A stretch of DNA of 64,000 nucleotides from Bacteroidaceae bacterium (GTDB taxonomy: Bacteria > Bacteroidota > Bacteroidia > Bacteroidales > Bacteroidaceae), in contig JAFZWK010000067.1 in assembly GCA_017617335.1 (NCBI GenBank), positions 1-64,000 on the forward strand. The letters are read 5' to 3'. Under the pieces are notes generated by a model. The model was given only the letters and a program-made list of their open reading frames with translations. It had not been told where the DNA came from and made no database searches. A program made the position numbers and the translations under genes. The first letter of the stretch is position 1. Every line of letters starts with the position of its first letter. Shown here one piece after another: positions 52,261 through 60,974 of the stretch.

Positions 52261-54251
52261 TGGGGTCGGAACTCAAAGTATATTTCGTAGTTGCGTGGAG
52301 CCATCGGGCGGGATAGGACTGTCACATATTTGGTGTTAAAGAGATTGTTGACTACGCCTTTGATTGAGGCATGTCCCCATCGCCATTGAAAGGTTTTCTC
52401 GAGGCTAATGTCAGACATGTAATAAGGCTTCAGTCGACCTGTGATGTAGTTTACCTCGTTACTGGTTGTTGTGTAGCGTTCACTATAGTGATTCCATTTA
52501 TATGTGAAAGTCCAGCTTTCCCATGAGAGATGACCACTTATGTTTGCAGAATTGCGGGGCACATAGCATAGTTGCTTCCCATAAGAAGCATCGTTGGAAT
52601 TGAGATTCTCTCCCCGATTGATAGAGGGAGTGAAAGCATAGTTTCCACTAAGTCTCAGTCGCCAGTTGCTTGAAATCTTGTAGTCAACGTTCAGGCTCAT
52701 TTCGGTTCCATAGTTGTGGACTTTGCGGACATTGCTGGGTTCCCAGAATCCTTTTGTGTTTGGCAACCATTGAATCCAGTCGTTGATGTAGGAATCAAAG
52801 GCACTTAGGTTTCCGCTTATCTTTACGTCATGAATGGGAATACAGAATTCCAATCCAGCATCGTATGTAAAGCCATGCTCAGGTTCGAGGTCAGGATTGC
52901 CACCTGGCTGGAAATAGAGGTCATTCATGGATGGGTAACGATAGTTGCGTGCTACGGAAGCCTTTAAAGCCAGGCGCCATGGCTGATACAACACGTAGTC
53001 GACAAAAAAGGCAGGAATCAAAGGCACGAAATCATCGCGGTAGACCTCTTCGCGTAGCACAACGGCCATGGAGAATGGTTGGATGGGACGCCAACGTGCC
53101 TGAATGGAGGTGTTGTATTCCATACGTCCCAAGTCATAGTTATCTCCGATATGAAAAGGGCTACGGTCATAGCTGCGTACATGATTGTAATACGCAGACA
53201 TGTTAGCCTGGAGTAGCCAATGTTCGTTGGGAATGTAATTCGCTTCGCCTTGGATACTTCCCGTGTTGGTGTAGCTCTTGCTGTGGGTGATGTCTGTATT
53301 GATTTCTTCTCGTCTGGTGAAATAGTCATAAGCCATATCTTGGTATTGATATCCACCTTTTACATTCAAATTCCATTTTTCCAGATTATGATCCCACGAG
53401 ATGACAGCTCGGGCGGTATTGAATTTCTGCTCGTTGGTGAATTCGCTGTCGTCCTTATAGTCGACACTCAGGAAAGGTAGACCTCGATTCGTGTAGGAAT
53501 ACCACGCCATAAATCCTATACGGTTTCCTTTCAAATCGTTGTAGAATATATCCTGCATCACATGAAAGTCGTCGAAATATCCGCTTTTGTTCCTTTCTTT
53601 TGGATGGTAACTGTCGATAATGTTGCCCTCTTGATCCCGTATGTCTACCTTCTTGTCGTAATTGGTATAAAGGAAATCATTATTGGATGTGGAATAGGAA
53701 ACTCGTGTGCTGCTACTCCATTGTTCGTTGGCGTATGTGGCGCGGAAAAATTGATCATACGTATCATACGACCCGATGCCTTGGATGTATTGAAGTGTTG
53801 TCCCTTGAAAGTCAACAGGTCGAGTTTTCAGTTCTACCGCGCCTCCTAACCCGCCTCCACTAATGCTGATGCTGGAGGCGCCATGATAGAGATTGGTCTC
53901 GTCGACAAAATAACCAGGGATGGTACTGAAGTCCAGGGTGCCCAGCATGGGAGAATTGATGCGAATCCCGTTCCAAAGTACTTGGGTGTGACTGGGTGAG
54001 GTTCCACGGAATTCTGCTGTGGACTCGGTTGCACGTCCATAGTTTTTAATAAAGAGAGTCGTGTGCCGCGACAGGATGTCTGCCATAGAGAGGGAGATGT
54101 TGTCATGGAGAAACAAGGTATCTAATGTGGTCTTCTGTATACCCGTATCGCGAAGTAAGCGGTTTGCATTTACTTGAACTGTCCGGAGGGTATCTTGAGC
54201 CATCATGCCTAAGCATGTGAAAAGTATGGGAAAGACCAATAATTTCCTCAT
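52233..54251 (-). CDS. btuB: BtuB-type TonB-dependent cobamide receptor
   Basis: Start at ATG 54251, overlapping the preceding stop by one base (TGATG); 672 residues. A signal peptide (about 1-18) is followed by a compact plug (STAEFRGTSPSHTQVLWNGIRINSP, SISISGGGLGGAVELKTRP) without a SusC-like N-terminal domain, then a 22-strand-type barrel ending in a C-terminal YFEFRPQW region. It would import cobalamin or other corrinoids. Riboswitch control and adjacency to BtuG-like and BtuFCD genes support this. Confidence 0.9.
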   Translation of the reverse strand: MRKLLVFPILFTCLGMMAQDTLRTVQVNANRLLRDTGIQKTTLDTLFLHDNISLSMADILSRHTTLFIKNYGRATESTAEFRGTSPSHTQVLWNGIRINSPMLGTLDFSTIPGYFVDETNLYHGASSISISGGGLGGAVELKTRPVDFQGTTLQYIQGIGSYDTYDQFFRATYANEQWSSSTRVSYSTSNNDFLYTNYDKKVDIRDQEGNIIDSYHPKERNKSGYFDDFHVMQDIFYNDLKGNRIGFMAWYSYTNRGLPFLSVDYKDDSEFTNEQKFNTARAVISWDHNLEKWNLNVKGGYQYQDMAYDYFTRREEINTDITHSKSYTNTGSIQGEANYIPNEHWLLQANMSAYYNHVRSYDRSPFHIGDNYDLGRMEYNTSIQARWRPIQPFSMAVVLREEVYRDDFVPLIPAFFVDYVLYQPWRLALKASVARNYRYPSMNDLYFQPGGNPDLEPEHGFTYDAGLEFCIPIHDVKISGNLSAFDSYINDWIQWLPNTKGFWEPSNVRKVHNYGTEMSLNVDYKISSNWRLRLSGNYAFTPSINRGENLNSNDASYGKQLCYVPRNSANISGHLSWESWTFTYKWNHYSERYTTTSNEVNYITGRLKPYYMSDISLEKTFQWRWGHASIKGVVNNLFNTKYVTVLSRPMAPRNYEIYFEFRPQWKRKSSIN

Positions 54252-55741
54252 CACTTAACTTCTCCAATATAGTATATTTCCGTGCTGATTTCACCCAGAT
54301 TGGGTGTCCATCCTGTTTGGGCAGTTTGAACTTTCACAAAATCTATGTATTCCAGGTTAGCTTCCTTCCCATCCCATGTGCGGGCTTGTCGGATATGGTA
54401 ATATCCCATCTTTCCTTCCGAACCTTCCAGGAAATCAGCACCCAGGTTGTCTGCATAGCCCCAATCGTAGGGAGGGATGTCGGAATACCCGTTGGCATAC
54501 GAGTGATGACTGGCAAGGCGTGTGCCGAAGAATGTCATTTCTTCCGTTTGTTGCCAGTCTTGCCAATAATAAGGCTTGGGATTCCAATAGCTCAGGTAGG
54601 GTATGTAGTCTTCCATTCCATCCATATCGCGCCATCCTACGGCAGAAAAGGCATCCTGTGGACGATAATACGTGATGGCATACTCTTGCCGTTCGTTGAC
54701 TGTTCCGTATTCCGAGCCAGCCAGTTCATACCAGAGATCATTAGGGAGCCCATCCCCGTTGACATCCTGGCTAACCCAGATAATGCCAGGTTCAGATTGA
54801 TAGTTGTAAGGGTTTCCCTTGATGCAAAGATCATAAGCATCGCCTTTGCAGCTTACGCTGTGGTCAAAACCTGCCACGACGTAACCTCCCTGACCTCCAA
54901 GGCTCACCATCCATCTGTTGCGGAAATGGTTGAGTACCGTATCGCAAGCTTGCTCGTGGGTACATCCATCTGGATAGCTTTCGCCTATGATAATGTATCC
55001 GTTAACCTGATGGCCAGGAGCAGGCATATATTCATAGATTTTATTAACCATGGAAGCTCCCGATTGGTTACGGCGATAAGTTCCTGCTGCTGGACAAACA
55101 TTAATGGTGAAGTCTTGGGACCCCAGGACAGAATCATTTCGTGTTGCGGTCAGATTCAGTATATACTGTCCCTCGCTTGTCCCTGAGAAGATAACTTCTT
55201 GAGTGTTTGAAAGCGTGATCCCATCCATCGTCCAAATGTATTTTGCCTCGTCTGCACAAGTTTGCATATAAGGGTGCAGATGGATATCGCGTCCGATGGG
55301 AATGTTTATGCTTGTGAATGGGAATTTCCACGTGAAAGTGCTGTCGTTGCGGGGTATTTCTGGCCAAAGTTCCGTGGTGCGCTCTTTCACGGTTACCTTG
55401 ATCTCGTCATCAGCAGAACCGAATCTGTTGGTTACATGCAAGCTTATGAAATATTCTCCAGCTGTATCCGTCACGAATGTATAGCTGTCTGCAGTTCCAA
55501 CAGTCTTTCCATCCAAACTCCAAAGGTAGGTCGTGGTGTTGTCGATATTCTCTATATCAGGAACAAGCATGATGGTTTCGCCTGTGTAGGTGGTGAAACG
55601 TCCTGCGGGCATCTTCCAGGTGATGACTGGAGTGGGACCTGTTGTGGGAGCTTCATCCGAGCATGAGGATAAAATGAACGAAATTGCAACACAAGGCAAG
55701 AAGAGCAGTGAATACAGTATCAGACGAGAGTTCCTTTTCAT
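54251..55741 (-). CDS. PKD-type surface lipoprotein of the cobamide operon
   Basis: Start at ATG 55741, 496 residues. A signal peptide ends in the lipobox ILSSC followed by acidic residues. Two PKD/Ig-like domains (about 30-120 and 125-215: TTYLWSLDGKTVG, AKYIWTMDGITLS) precede a C-terminal domain of about 270 residues with YDLCIKGN, GIIWVSQDVNGDGLPNDLWYELAGSE and a terminal FVKVQTA. This PKD plus C-terminal domain protein recurs beside BtuB/BtuG in Bacteroidetes; role probably in cobamide capture at the cell surface, unproven. The DVNGDGLPND stretch looks like a calcium loop. Confidence 0.75.
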   Translation of the reverse strand: MKRNSRLILYSLLFLPCVAISFILSSCSDEAPTTGPTPVITWKMPAGRFTTYTGETIMLVPDIENIDNTTTYLWSLDGKTVGTADSYTFVTDTAGEYFISLHVTNRFGSADDEIKVTVKERTTELWPEIPRNDSTFTWKFPFTSINIPIGRDIHLHPYMQTCADEAKYIWTMDGITLSNTQEVIFSGTSEGQYILNLTATRNDSVLGSQDFTINVCPAAGTYRRNQSGASMVNKIYEYMPAPGHQVNGYIIIGESYPDGCTHEQACDTVLNHFRNRWMVSLGGQGGYVVAGFDHSVSCKGDAYDLCIKGNPYNYQSEPGIIWVSQDVNGDGLPNDLWYELAGSEYGTVNERQEYAITYYRPQDAFSAVGWRDMDGMEDYIPYLSYWNPKPYYWQDWQQTEEMTFFGTRLASHHSYANGYSDIPPYDWGYADNLGADFLEGSEGKMGYYHIRQARTWDGKEANLEYIDFVKVQTAQTGWTPNLGEISTEIYYIGEVK

Positions 55742-55751
55742 GGCGTTTGGT

Positions 55752-56870
55752 TTATTTGAAAGCAAATCCGTTAGGATTGATGCCCACTCGGAATTGGTCA
55801 AGCAGGTCACCTTCTCTGGAATAGCGGTAAATGACGCCACTTTGTGAATAATCTACGGCATCGGCCACATAGATGTCTCCGTTGCGCGGGTTCACGTTGA
55901 TTCCATATAGCTTGTGACGTGCCCCCTTTTTGTCTACGGGTGCTTTGATGAAAGGTCGGACAGGCACGTGTCTCTCCTGAATACCCATCCGATAGATGTC
56001 GTTGTTGATGATGTAGAGGGTGTCGCGAGCTGAATTAACGGCAATCTGTACGGTTGCCTCATCGGTATCCAACGCCTGGTCATCTTCTACCGAACGGGTC
56101 TCCGCATCGATTCGATACAAATGAGGTATGTTCTCGCCAAAGGAATCTGTATCTGTGCCGTAGCCGCCGTCCGTAAGGACCCACAGCTTGTTCCGTGCAT
56201 CCAACACCATACTTTTGGGTTGCATACTGGTTTTCAAATGGATGACACCTGCCACAGCATCCTGTTTGGTGTCTATGACAACAATCAGGTCGGTGTAGCA
56301 CCAGCAGTTGATGAACACGTATTGTCCATATTGAACCATCAGTTCTGTGCTGGCATAGCCGTTAGCTTTCACTTCAGGTACTCCGATGCTGCCGATGTAC
56401 TGGAAGGTTTTTGGATTGAAGATGGTGATGAACGGAGAATAGAGGTCTGTCACGTATGCCTTCGTATCGCTCAGGAAATGAATGTAGCGCGGGTTGATCA
56501 TGTGTTCCGTCTGGGAAGACGTCAGTTGACCTTTTACGCGGAATGTCTCGGCGTCTATTCCCCAGATGATGCCACTATTCTCTACCGCCACGTAAGCCAC
56601 TCCGTCGTGCAACGTGATGGATTGCCCCGTGTCGCCCAATTTGCGGTCATTCGCCCTCTGGAAGATGCCGTTCTCTACCGTCCTTGTTTCCGGATTGTAG
56701 TAGGATAGGGTGCTGTTTCCGCTGTTGTAATTGCCTTCGTTGAGTATGAATACACCTTGTCCTGTGTTGGAGAAATTCTCTTCCTCCAAGCCATCTACAG
56801 AACCAGTACATGCTGCCAACACGGCCGTAACCGTCAGCAGCATGTACATGTATGAATAGGCTATTCTCAT
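55752..56870 (-). CDS. btuG: BtuG-like surface beta-propeller lipoprotein (DUF5074)
   Basis: Start at ATG 56870 (a TTG lies one codon earlier), 373 residues or one less. Lipobox VLAAC, then a seven-bladed-propeller-like YncE/DUF5074 domain with repeated blades such as GVFILNEGNYNSGNSTLSYY, AYVTDLYSPFITIFNP, KLWVLTDGGYGTD and GDIYVADAVDYSQSG. BtuG of Bacteroides thetaiotaomicron is a propeller lipoprotein that binds vitamin B12 very tightly and hands it to BtuB. This homologue sits two genes before btuB, 10 nt from the PKD lipoprotein gene. Residues forming the corrinoid site cannot be checked here. Confidence 0.83.
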   Translation of the reverse strand: MRIAYSYMYMLLTVTAVLAACTGSVDGLEEENFSNTGQGVFILNEGNYNSGNSTLSYYNPETRTVENGIFQRANDRKLGDTGQSITLHDGVAYVAVENSGIIWGIDAETFRVKGQLTSSQTEHMINPRYIHFLSDTKAYVTDLYSPFITIFNPKTFQYIGSIGVPEVKANGYASTELMVQYGQYVFINCWCYTDLIVVIDTKQDAVAGVIHLKTSMQPKSMVLDARNKLWVLTDGGYGTDTDSFGENIPHLYRIDAETRSVEDDQALDTDEATVQIAVNSARDTLYIINNDIYRMGIQERHVPVRPFIKAPVDKKGARHKLYGINVNPRNGDIYVADAVDYSQSGVIYRYSREGDLLDQFRVGINPNGFAFK

Positions 56871-56919
56871 CAAACGTCTTTCCTTTTCACCTTAAACAGT
56901 ATCAAAGGGAAGGGGGATC

Positions 56920-57672
56920 TTATTTCTGAATCTCCACGTTATCGAATGCGAAATAGGTGGGAGCCTTCATGCCCCAAGCGGAAACGTCGTTGCTATCCAT
57001 GGAGAATTCCAGCTTTGTAACTTTACCGAGTGAGGTCAGGTCTGTTTCGAACCATTTGGTCAGGAAACCGCCTTCCAGGGCAATCATCAGTTCAACGTTG
57101 CCAACCATGTTTTCCCCGTTGTAGCCGGTGATGATCACCTTGCAGTAGTCACCAGCCTCTTTCAAAGCCTTTGCATACCCATCACCATTCTTGATGACGC
57201 TCAGCAAGTAAGTGGTTGGGATGATGTCCATCGAGTTGATGACGTGGGCAGAACCGTCAGCAAAACTGATGCTTGCGCCACAATAAACGACACCGAAGTT
57301 CTTGCTTCCATTGCTTACGGGAACAGCCAACTGATCCAAATAGGTACGTGGCTCGCCGATGTTGGAATCGATGTAGTTGCTCACGGCAACGCCTCCTTCT
57401 GCAAAGCCATATTCACCACCCCAGGCATTGGTCATGCCGCCTGTCAACTTGGTGGTGGCATCGGTCCAACTGTAGTTCCTTGCATTCTCGCCATAGAGGA
57501 GCTTGCCACCATATTGGGGTGAGTCAATAAGCGCATCGAAATAACTGCCCTCGAAAGTTAGTGTCAGGGTGTTGTCCTCAACGGCATTTGGTGCCAATTC
57601 TTCGTCTTCATCACAAGAGGTAAATGCAAAGCCTGCACACAGCAGCATTGCCATGAAATAAATCTTTTTCAT
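56920..57672 (-). CDS. DUF4465 lipoprotein, first gene of the cobamide operon
   Basis: A 250-residue lipoprotein (lipobox FTSC followed by DEDEEL, an acidic surface-export-like stretch). The mature protein fits DUF4465: NTLTLTFEGSYFDALID, the GGMTNAWGGEYGFAEGGVAVSNYID block and the C-terminal NDVSAWGMKAPTYFAFDNVEIQ. DUF4465 proteins are frequent in Bacteroidetes cobamide loci and are thought to act at the cell surface. It is the first gene after the cobalamin riboswitch, about 80 nt from it. Confidence 0.8.
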   Translation of the reverse strand: MKKIYFMAMLLCAGFAFTSCDEDEELAPNAVEDNTLTLTFEGSYFDALIDSPQYGGKLLYGENARNYSWTDATTKLTGGMTNAWGGEYGFAEGGVAVSNYIDSNIGEPRTYLDQLAVPVSNGSKNFGVVYCGASISFADGSAHVINSMDIIPTTYLLSVIKNGDGYAKALKEAGDYCKVIITGYNGENMVGNVELMIALEGGFLTKWFETDLTSLGKVTKLEFSMDSNDVSAWGMKAPTYFAFDNVEIQK

Positions 57673-57750
57673 CTTTCTTTAGTTTTTATAATTAGTTATA
57701 CAAAATACGTCCTCGCGCATTAGTTTTATTACTACATATAACATAGAATG

Positions 57751-57893
57751 TGCGGTAGGTTTTCTGACTTGTTCCTCCTGACTGATGATGCCTTCCCAGA
57801 AGTGCTGCTCCAGTGGCTTTCTTCATCACGGACTCAACGGAACTTACAGCTGCGGGACAGTTCCGGATTCTCACCGGATTCCCATTTCCGCCA
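57751..57893 (-). ncRNA. cobalamin riboswitch
   Basis: On the minus strand the leader contains the conserved core GGGAATCCGGTG...GAATCCGGAACTGTCCCGCAGCTG (in pieces) and the B12 box GCCACTG (57811-57817). It ends with paired AGTCAGGAGG and GAAAACCTACC segments. These are hallmarks of adenosylcobalamin riboswitches. It lies between the promoter and the DUF4465 gene and should lower expression of the whole operon when cobalamin is plentiful. Confidence 0.93.
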
Positions 57894-57901
57894 TTTCGAC
57901 T

Positions 57902-57934
57902 GCAAAGGTATTCAATATTCTTGTTTCCGCCAAA
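57902..57934 (-). promoter_or_regulatory. promoter of the cobamide operon
   Basis: On the minus strand TTTG (57934-57931) is followed after exactly 20 nt by TACCTTTGC (57910-57902). Transcription would start a few bases before the riboswitch. Confidence 0.75.
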
Positions 57935-57952
57935 TTTAAAGAGGAAAAAAAA

Positions 57953-58028
57953 CAACGTGATGACTTCCGGGTTTCAACGTGTTGACTTGCGGATTTCAAC
58001 GTGATGTGTTTGAGGTTTCAACGTGTTG
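57953..58028. repeat. 22-bp-phased CAACRYGTTG array 6
   Basis: Copies start at 57953 (CAACGTGATG), 57975 (CAACGTGTTG), 57997 (CAACGTGATG) and 58019 (CAACGTGTTG), exactly 22 bp apart. It lies between the divergent promoters of the cobamide operon and the GH78-like gene, just upstream of the -33 box of the former. Confidence 0.85.
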
Positions 58029-58134
58029 ACTTCAGCAGTTTGTCTGGCGTTGTCCTCAGGTGCTCTAAAAGAAGGATGAGTCAGGAAAAAAGAAATTCCT
58101 TTATCAGACAGGCTTATATTTCGCGGAATTAATG

Positions 58135-58143
58135 TAAATTTGC
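58135..58143 (+). promoter_or_regulatory. promoter -7 box of the GH78-like gene
   Basis: TAAATTTGC on the plus strand, 25 nt before the ATG at 58169. Confidence 0.5.
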
Positions 58144-58168
58144 GAAAAATATTCAAATACATTTCTTT

Positions 58169-60637
58169 ATGAAGATGAGTGCATATCATTTCCTTGCCAT
58201 GTTGGGCATACTTAGTTTAACCGTCAATTGTACTAATCGGGATACTGATGTTATCAGCCGTCGCTCCCCCATCGAGGAGCCTTACAAATATATTTCAGGC
58301 GGTGCAATGTCAGGGCCAGCTGTGCCCGACTCGCCAGATCCGTTAGTGCGATATGTGTGGGACAATCCTCGAGCGACAGATTCTTTGCAGATTTACGTCA
58401 TGTTGCCCAAACATGCAGAAGTGGTGCAGGGTGATGAGAGTTTTTCTGGGGTTGAGACGGCTTGTAAGGAGAAGTGTACTATCCGCGTTGCGGGCGAGGG
58501 TATCATCCGGCTGGACTTCGGTGTGGAACTCCCTGCTTGGATTGAGATGGACAGCCCTGACCTCTCGGGCGAAGTGGAAATGGGCATCAGCGAACACAAC
58601 GAGGCGGAGCTGTTACCCAAGGTCAGGAAGCCCGTGCAGTATGGCCAGACCTACCGGCTGGAGTTGAACCGCGAGCTGTACGAGGGTGTGCGCTATGGGT
58701 TCATTCATGTGAAGAGTTTCGATAAGCCGTTCACCATTACCGCCGTTCGAGCCGTCTGTCAGGTAAAACCTGCCAACTATACGGGTAGCTTCGCCTGCGA
58801 CAACAGCCTTATAAATAAGATATGGTACACAGGAGCGTATGATGTGCGCGCTAACCTGCGTGAGGATTGTTTCGGTGCCATCCTGATGGACCGTGGCGAC
58901 CGTTTCTCGTGGACAGGCGATGCTTATCCGGCACAGGCGGCCTCGCTGGTGGCCTTCTCAAACTATGATGAGGTGCTGAAGAACCTGCAATGGACCGATG
59001 CTCATCCCAACGGCATCGAGACCTATGAGATGTACTGGGTGGAAAGCCTCATCGACTACTACATGTACAGCGGTGATGAGGAGGGATTGCGTGCCCTGCT
59101 TCCGAAAGCCATCCAGCGGCTTGATCATGCTTGGGACATCTTTGATGAGCCGACGAATCTGGTCTTCATAGGCTGGGACCAGCGCCTGGGGACGGGCTTC
59201 GACCATCCAAACTGCGAGGAGGGCATCTGTACCTTCAGGATGCTGGCCATCGGCGCCTGGAAGCATCTGGCCGAAGTGCTGCGCATGATAGGCGAGGACG
59301 AGCTGGCCGCCCGACAGGAGGAGAGAGCCGCAGAAAAGACAGCCTTGTTCTGCACGCCTGAGAACTTGGCACGGCTGGGTATGCACTCGTCAGCGGATGC
59401 CATTAACGCCAACCTGCTGCCGGACCTCTCACGGCTCTATCACAAAGACCTCTCCGACCGTGTGCATCGCCTTTCTTATTCTCCTTTCAACCAGTGCTTC
59501 CTGCTCAAGGCGATGGCTCGGGTCGGGCATTACGATGATGCGTTTGCCTCTATCCGTGACCAATGGGGCGGACAGGTGGAATATGGCGGCACCTGCTTCT
59601 TCGAGGTCTATCGGCCCGACTGGAATGAAATAGTGGGCCAGAACGGTCCTATCCCCTATAGTCAGGCCGGATTCACCAGTCTGGCTCATCCCTGGGGCGC
59701 AGGCGTGACCCAATGGCTGAGCGAAGAGATGCTCGGCATCAAACCCACAAGTGGAGGTTTCCGCACCTTTAGTGTGAAACCCCATTTCTCTGGCTTCGCC
59801 ACCTGCGTCTCGGGTCAGACCAATACGCCTCATGGAACCATAAAAGCCTCGTTTGACCTGAAGACAGGTTGCCACTCGCTCTCGGTTCCCGAAGGCACGG
59901 AGGCCCTGCTGGCGATTCCCAAGGAGGGGATGACCGTAGAGCAGTTGAAGGTCAACGGCAGCCGTCAGGCCGGATACAGGGAGGACGGCGACTTCATCTA
60001 TCTGCCTGGTCTTCAGGCGGGAGAATATGAGATAAGAACAACTTACAGCGGCAATCCAACGAAAGCAAAGGAAGAGGAATACGTATATGCGACCAAAGTG
60101 AAGGAGATAGACCGCGACACCCACGGAAGATGGTTCACCAAATATGGTAAGGACGGATACTGCATAGTAGGCGGAGCTGAAGACGGTGGTGACCTGCAAG
60201 TCCTGCCCGAATACGTGGAGTCTGTCATTTTCGACCATGTCTCTTTTCCCGTAGAAAGCCACAGGACCACAGTTATCAAGCCCCTGAACGAGGAAGCCAT
60301 GCTGCCTGTCAGCGCTGAGTCCGATGCTCGTAAGGCTTTCGGTTGCTACTATTCTGCCGGCTGCCAGATGACTCCGCTCGAAGTCCGGCTCAGACAAAAT
60401 CAGCCCTACCGACTGGCCGTCTATTATGCCGACTGCGACAATGGTGGGCGCGACTTCCTGATAGAGGCGTTCGATCTGGCGACGATGAACCGCATTACGC
60501 CCTGCACCCACATCTCTGACCTGGCAAGTGGCGTCTATGTGGTTTTTGAGTATGACCGTTCCATTCGTGTCATGGCCAGCCATCTTCATGGTGACAATTC
60601 GCTGGTCAATGCTGTCTTCTTCGACCCGACTGATTAG
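58169..60637 (+). CDS. alpha-L-rhamnosidase-like glycosidase (GH78-type) lipoprotein
   Basis: An 822-residue lipoprotein with Cys in LTVNCTNRD. N-terminal beta domains (about 40-205) lead to an (alpha/alpha)6 barrel. The family-like stretch NLREDCFGAILMDRGDRFSWTGDA (shown in part: DRGDRFSWTGDAYPAQA) corresponds to the conserved D-x-P-x-R-x-E/D-R-x-x-W-x-GDA segment of GH78, with a later GWDQRLG. A C-terminal beta-sandwich (about 560-640) fits GH78, but an extra domain of roughly 170 residues follows, of unknown type. Activity on rhamnose is not certain, as the usual acidic pattern is altered. The gene is divergent from the cobamide operon. GC content is higher than its neighbours. Confidence 0.72.
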   Translation: MKMSAYHFLAMLGILSLTVNCTNRDTDVISRRSPIEEPYKYISGGAMSGPAVPDSPDPLVRYVWDNPRATDSLQIYVMLPKHAEVVQGDESFSGVETACKEKCTIRVAGEGIIRLDFGVELPAWIEMDSPDLSGEVEMGISEHNEAELLPKVRKPVQYGQTYRLELNRELYEGVRYGFIHVKSFDKPFTITAVRAVCQVKPANYTGSFACDNSLINKIWYTGAYDVRANLREDCFGAILMDRGDRFSWTGDAYPAQAASLVAFSNYDEVLKNLQWTDAHPNGIETYEMYWVESLIDYYMYSGDEEGLRALLPKAIQRLDHAWDIFDEPTNLVFIGWDQRLGTGFDHPNCEEGICTFRMLAIGAWKHLAEVLRMIGEDELAARQEERAAEKTALFCTPENLARLGMHSSADAINANLLPDLSRLYHKDLSDRVHRLSYSPFNQCFLLKAMARVGHYDDAFASIRDQWGGQVEYGGTCFFEVYRPDWNEIVGQNGPIPYSQAGFTSLAHPWGAGVTQWLSEEMLGIKPTSGGFRTFSVKPHFSGFATCVSGQTNTPHGTIKASFDLKTGCHSLSVPEGTEALLAIPKEGMTVEQLKVNGSRQAGYREDGDFIYLPGLQAGEYEIRTTYSGNPTKAKEEEYVYATKVKEIDRDTHGRWFTKYGKDGYCIVGGAEDGGDLQVLPEYVESVIFDHVSFPVESHRTTVIKPLNEEAMLPVSAESDARKAFGCYYSAGCQMTPLEVRLRQNQPYRLAVYYADCDNGGRDFLIEAFDLATMNRITPCTHISDLASGVYVVFEYDRSIRVMASHLHGDNSLVNAVFFDPTD

Positions 60638-60712
60638 TCCCATATAGCGTTACAGTTATTCGCGCCCCCCCTTTTTTATAGTGACAATTAGCCTTTGTTA
60701 CCTCCATTTTCC

Positions 60713-60882
60713 GCAATCTGATGTGCCATTTGGCCACAAAATACCTCCCAAATGAGGTCAGGATGGTGAAATTCTGAATCGCTCACATGCGCTCAAAGTA
60801 TGGGAAAAAGCATCGGAACAAGCGTCTCACGCATGTCTTTTGAGGCCTTTTAGAGGAGGATTTTGATGCATTTTGTGACCTT
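60713..60882 (-). repeat. dispersed block of about 165 bp, copy 2 (beside element C)
   Basis: Reverse-complement partner of 42805-42972, recognisable from GAGGTATTTTGTGGC, AAATGGCACATC and ATGCATCAAAATCC on the minus strand. It lies 92 nt before element C, mirroring the arrangement at element B. The region 60638-60712 before it contains C7T6 and no gene. Confidence 0.75.
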
Positions 60883-60974
60883 AAAAGGCTTTGGTATCAC
60901 TGGAGCGATGCAGTTGGACATGTTGTAATTCATTGCTTTATAGGAAGTTAAATAGTTTGTTGATACTGTCTTTA

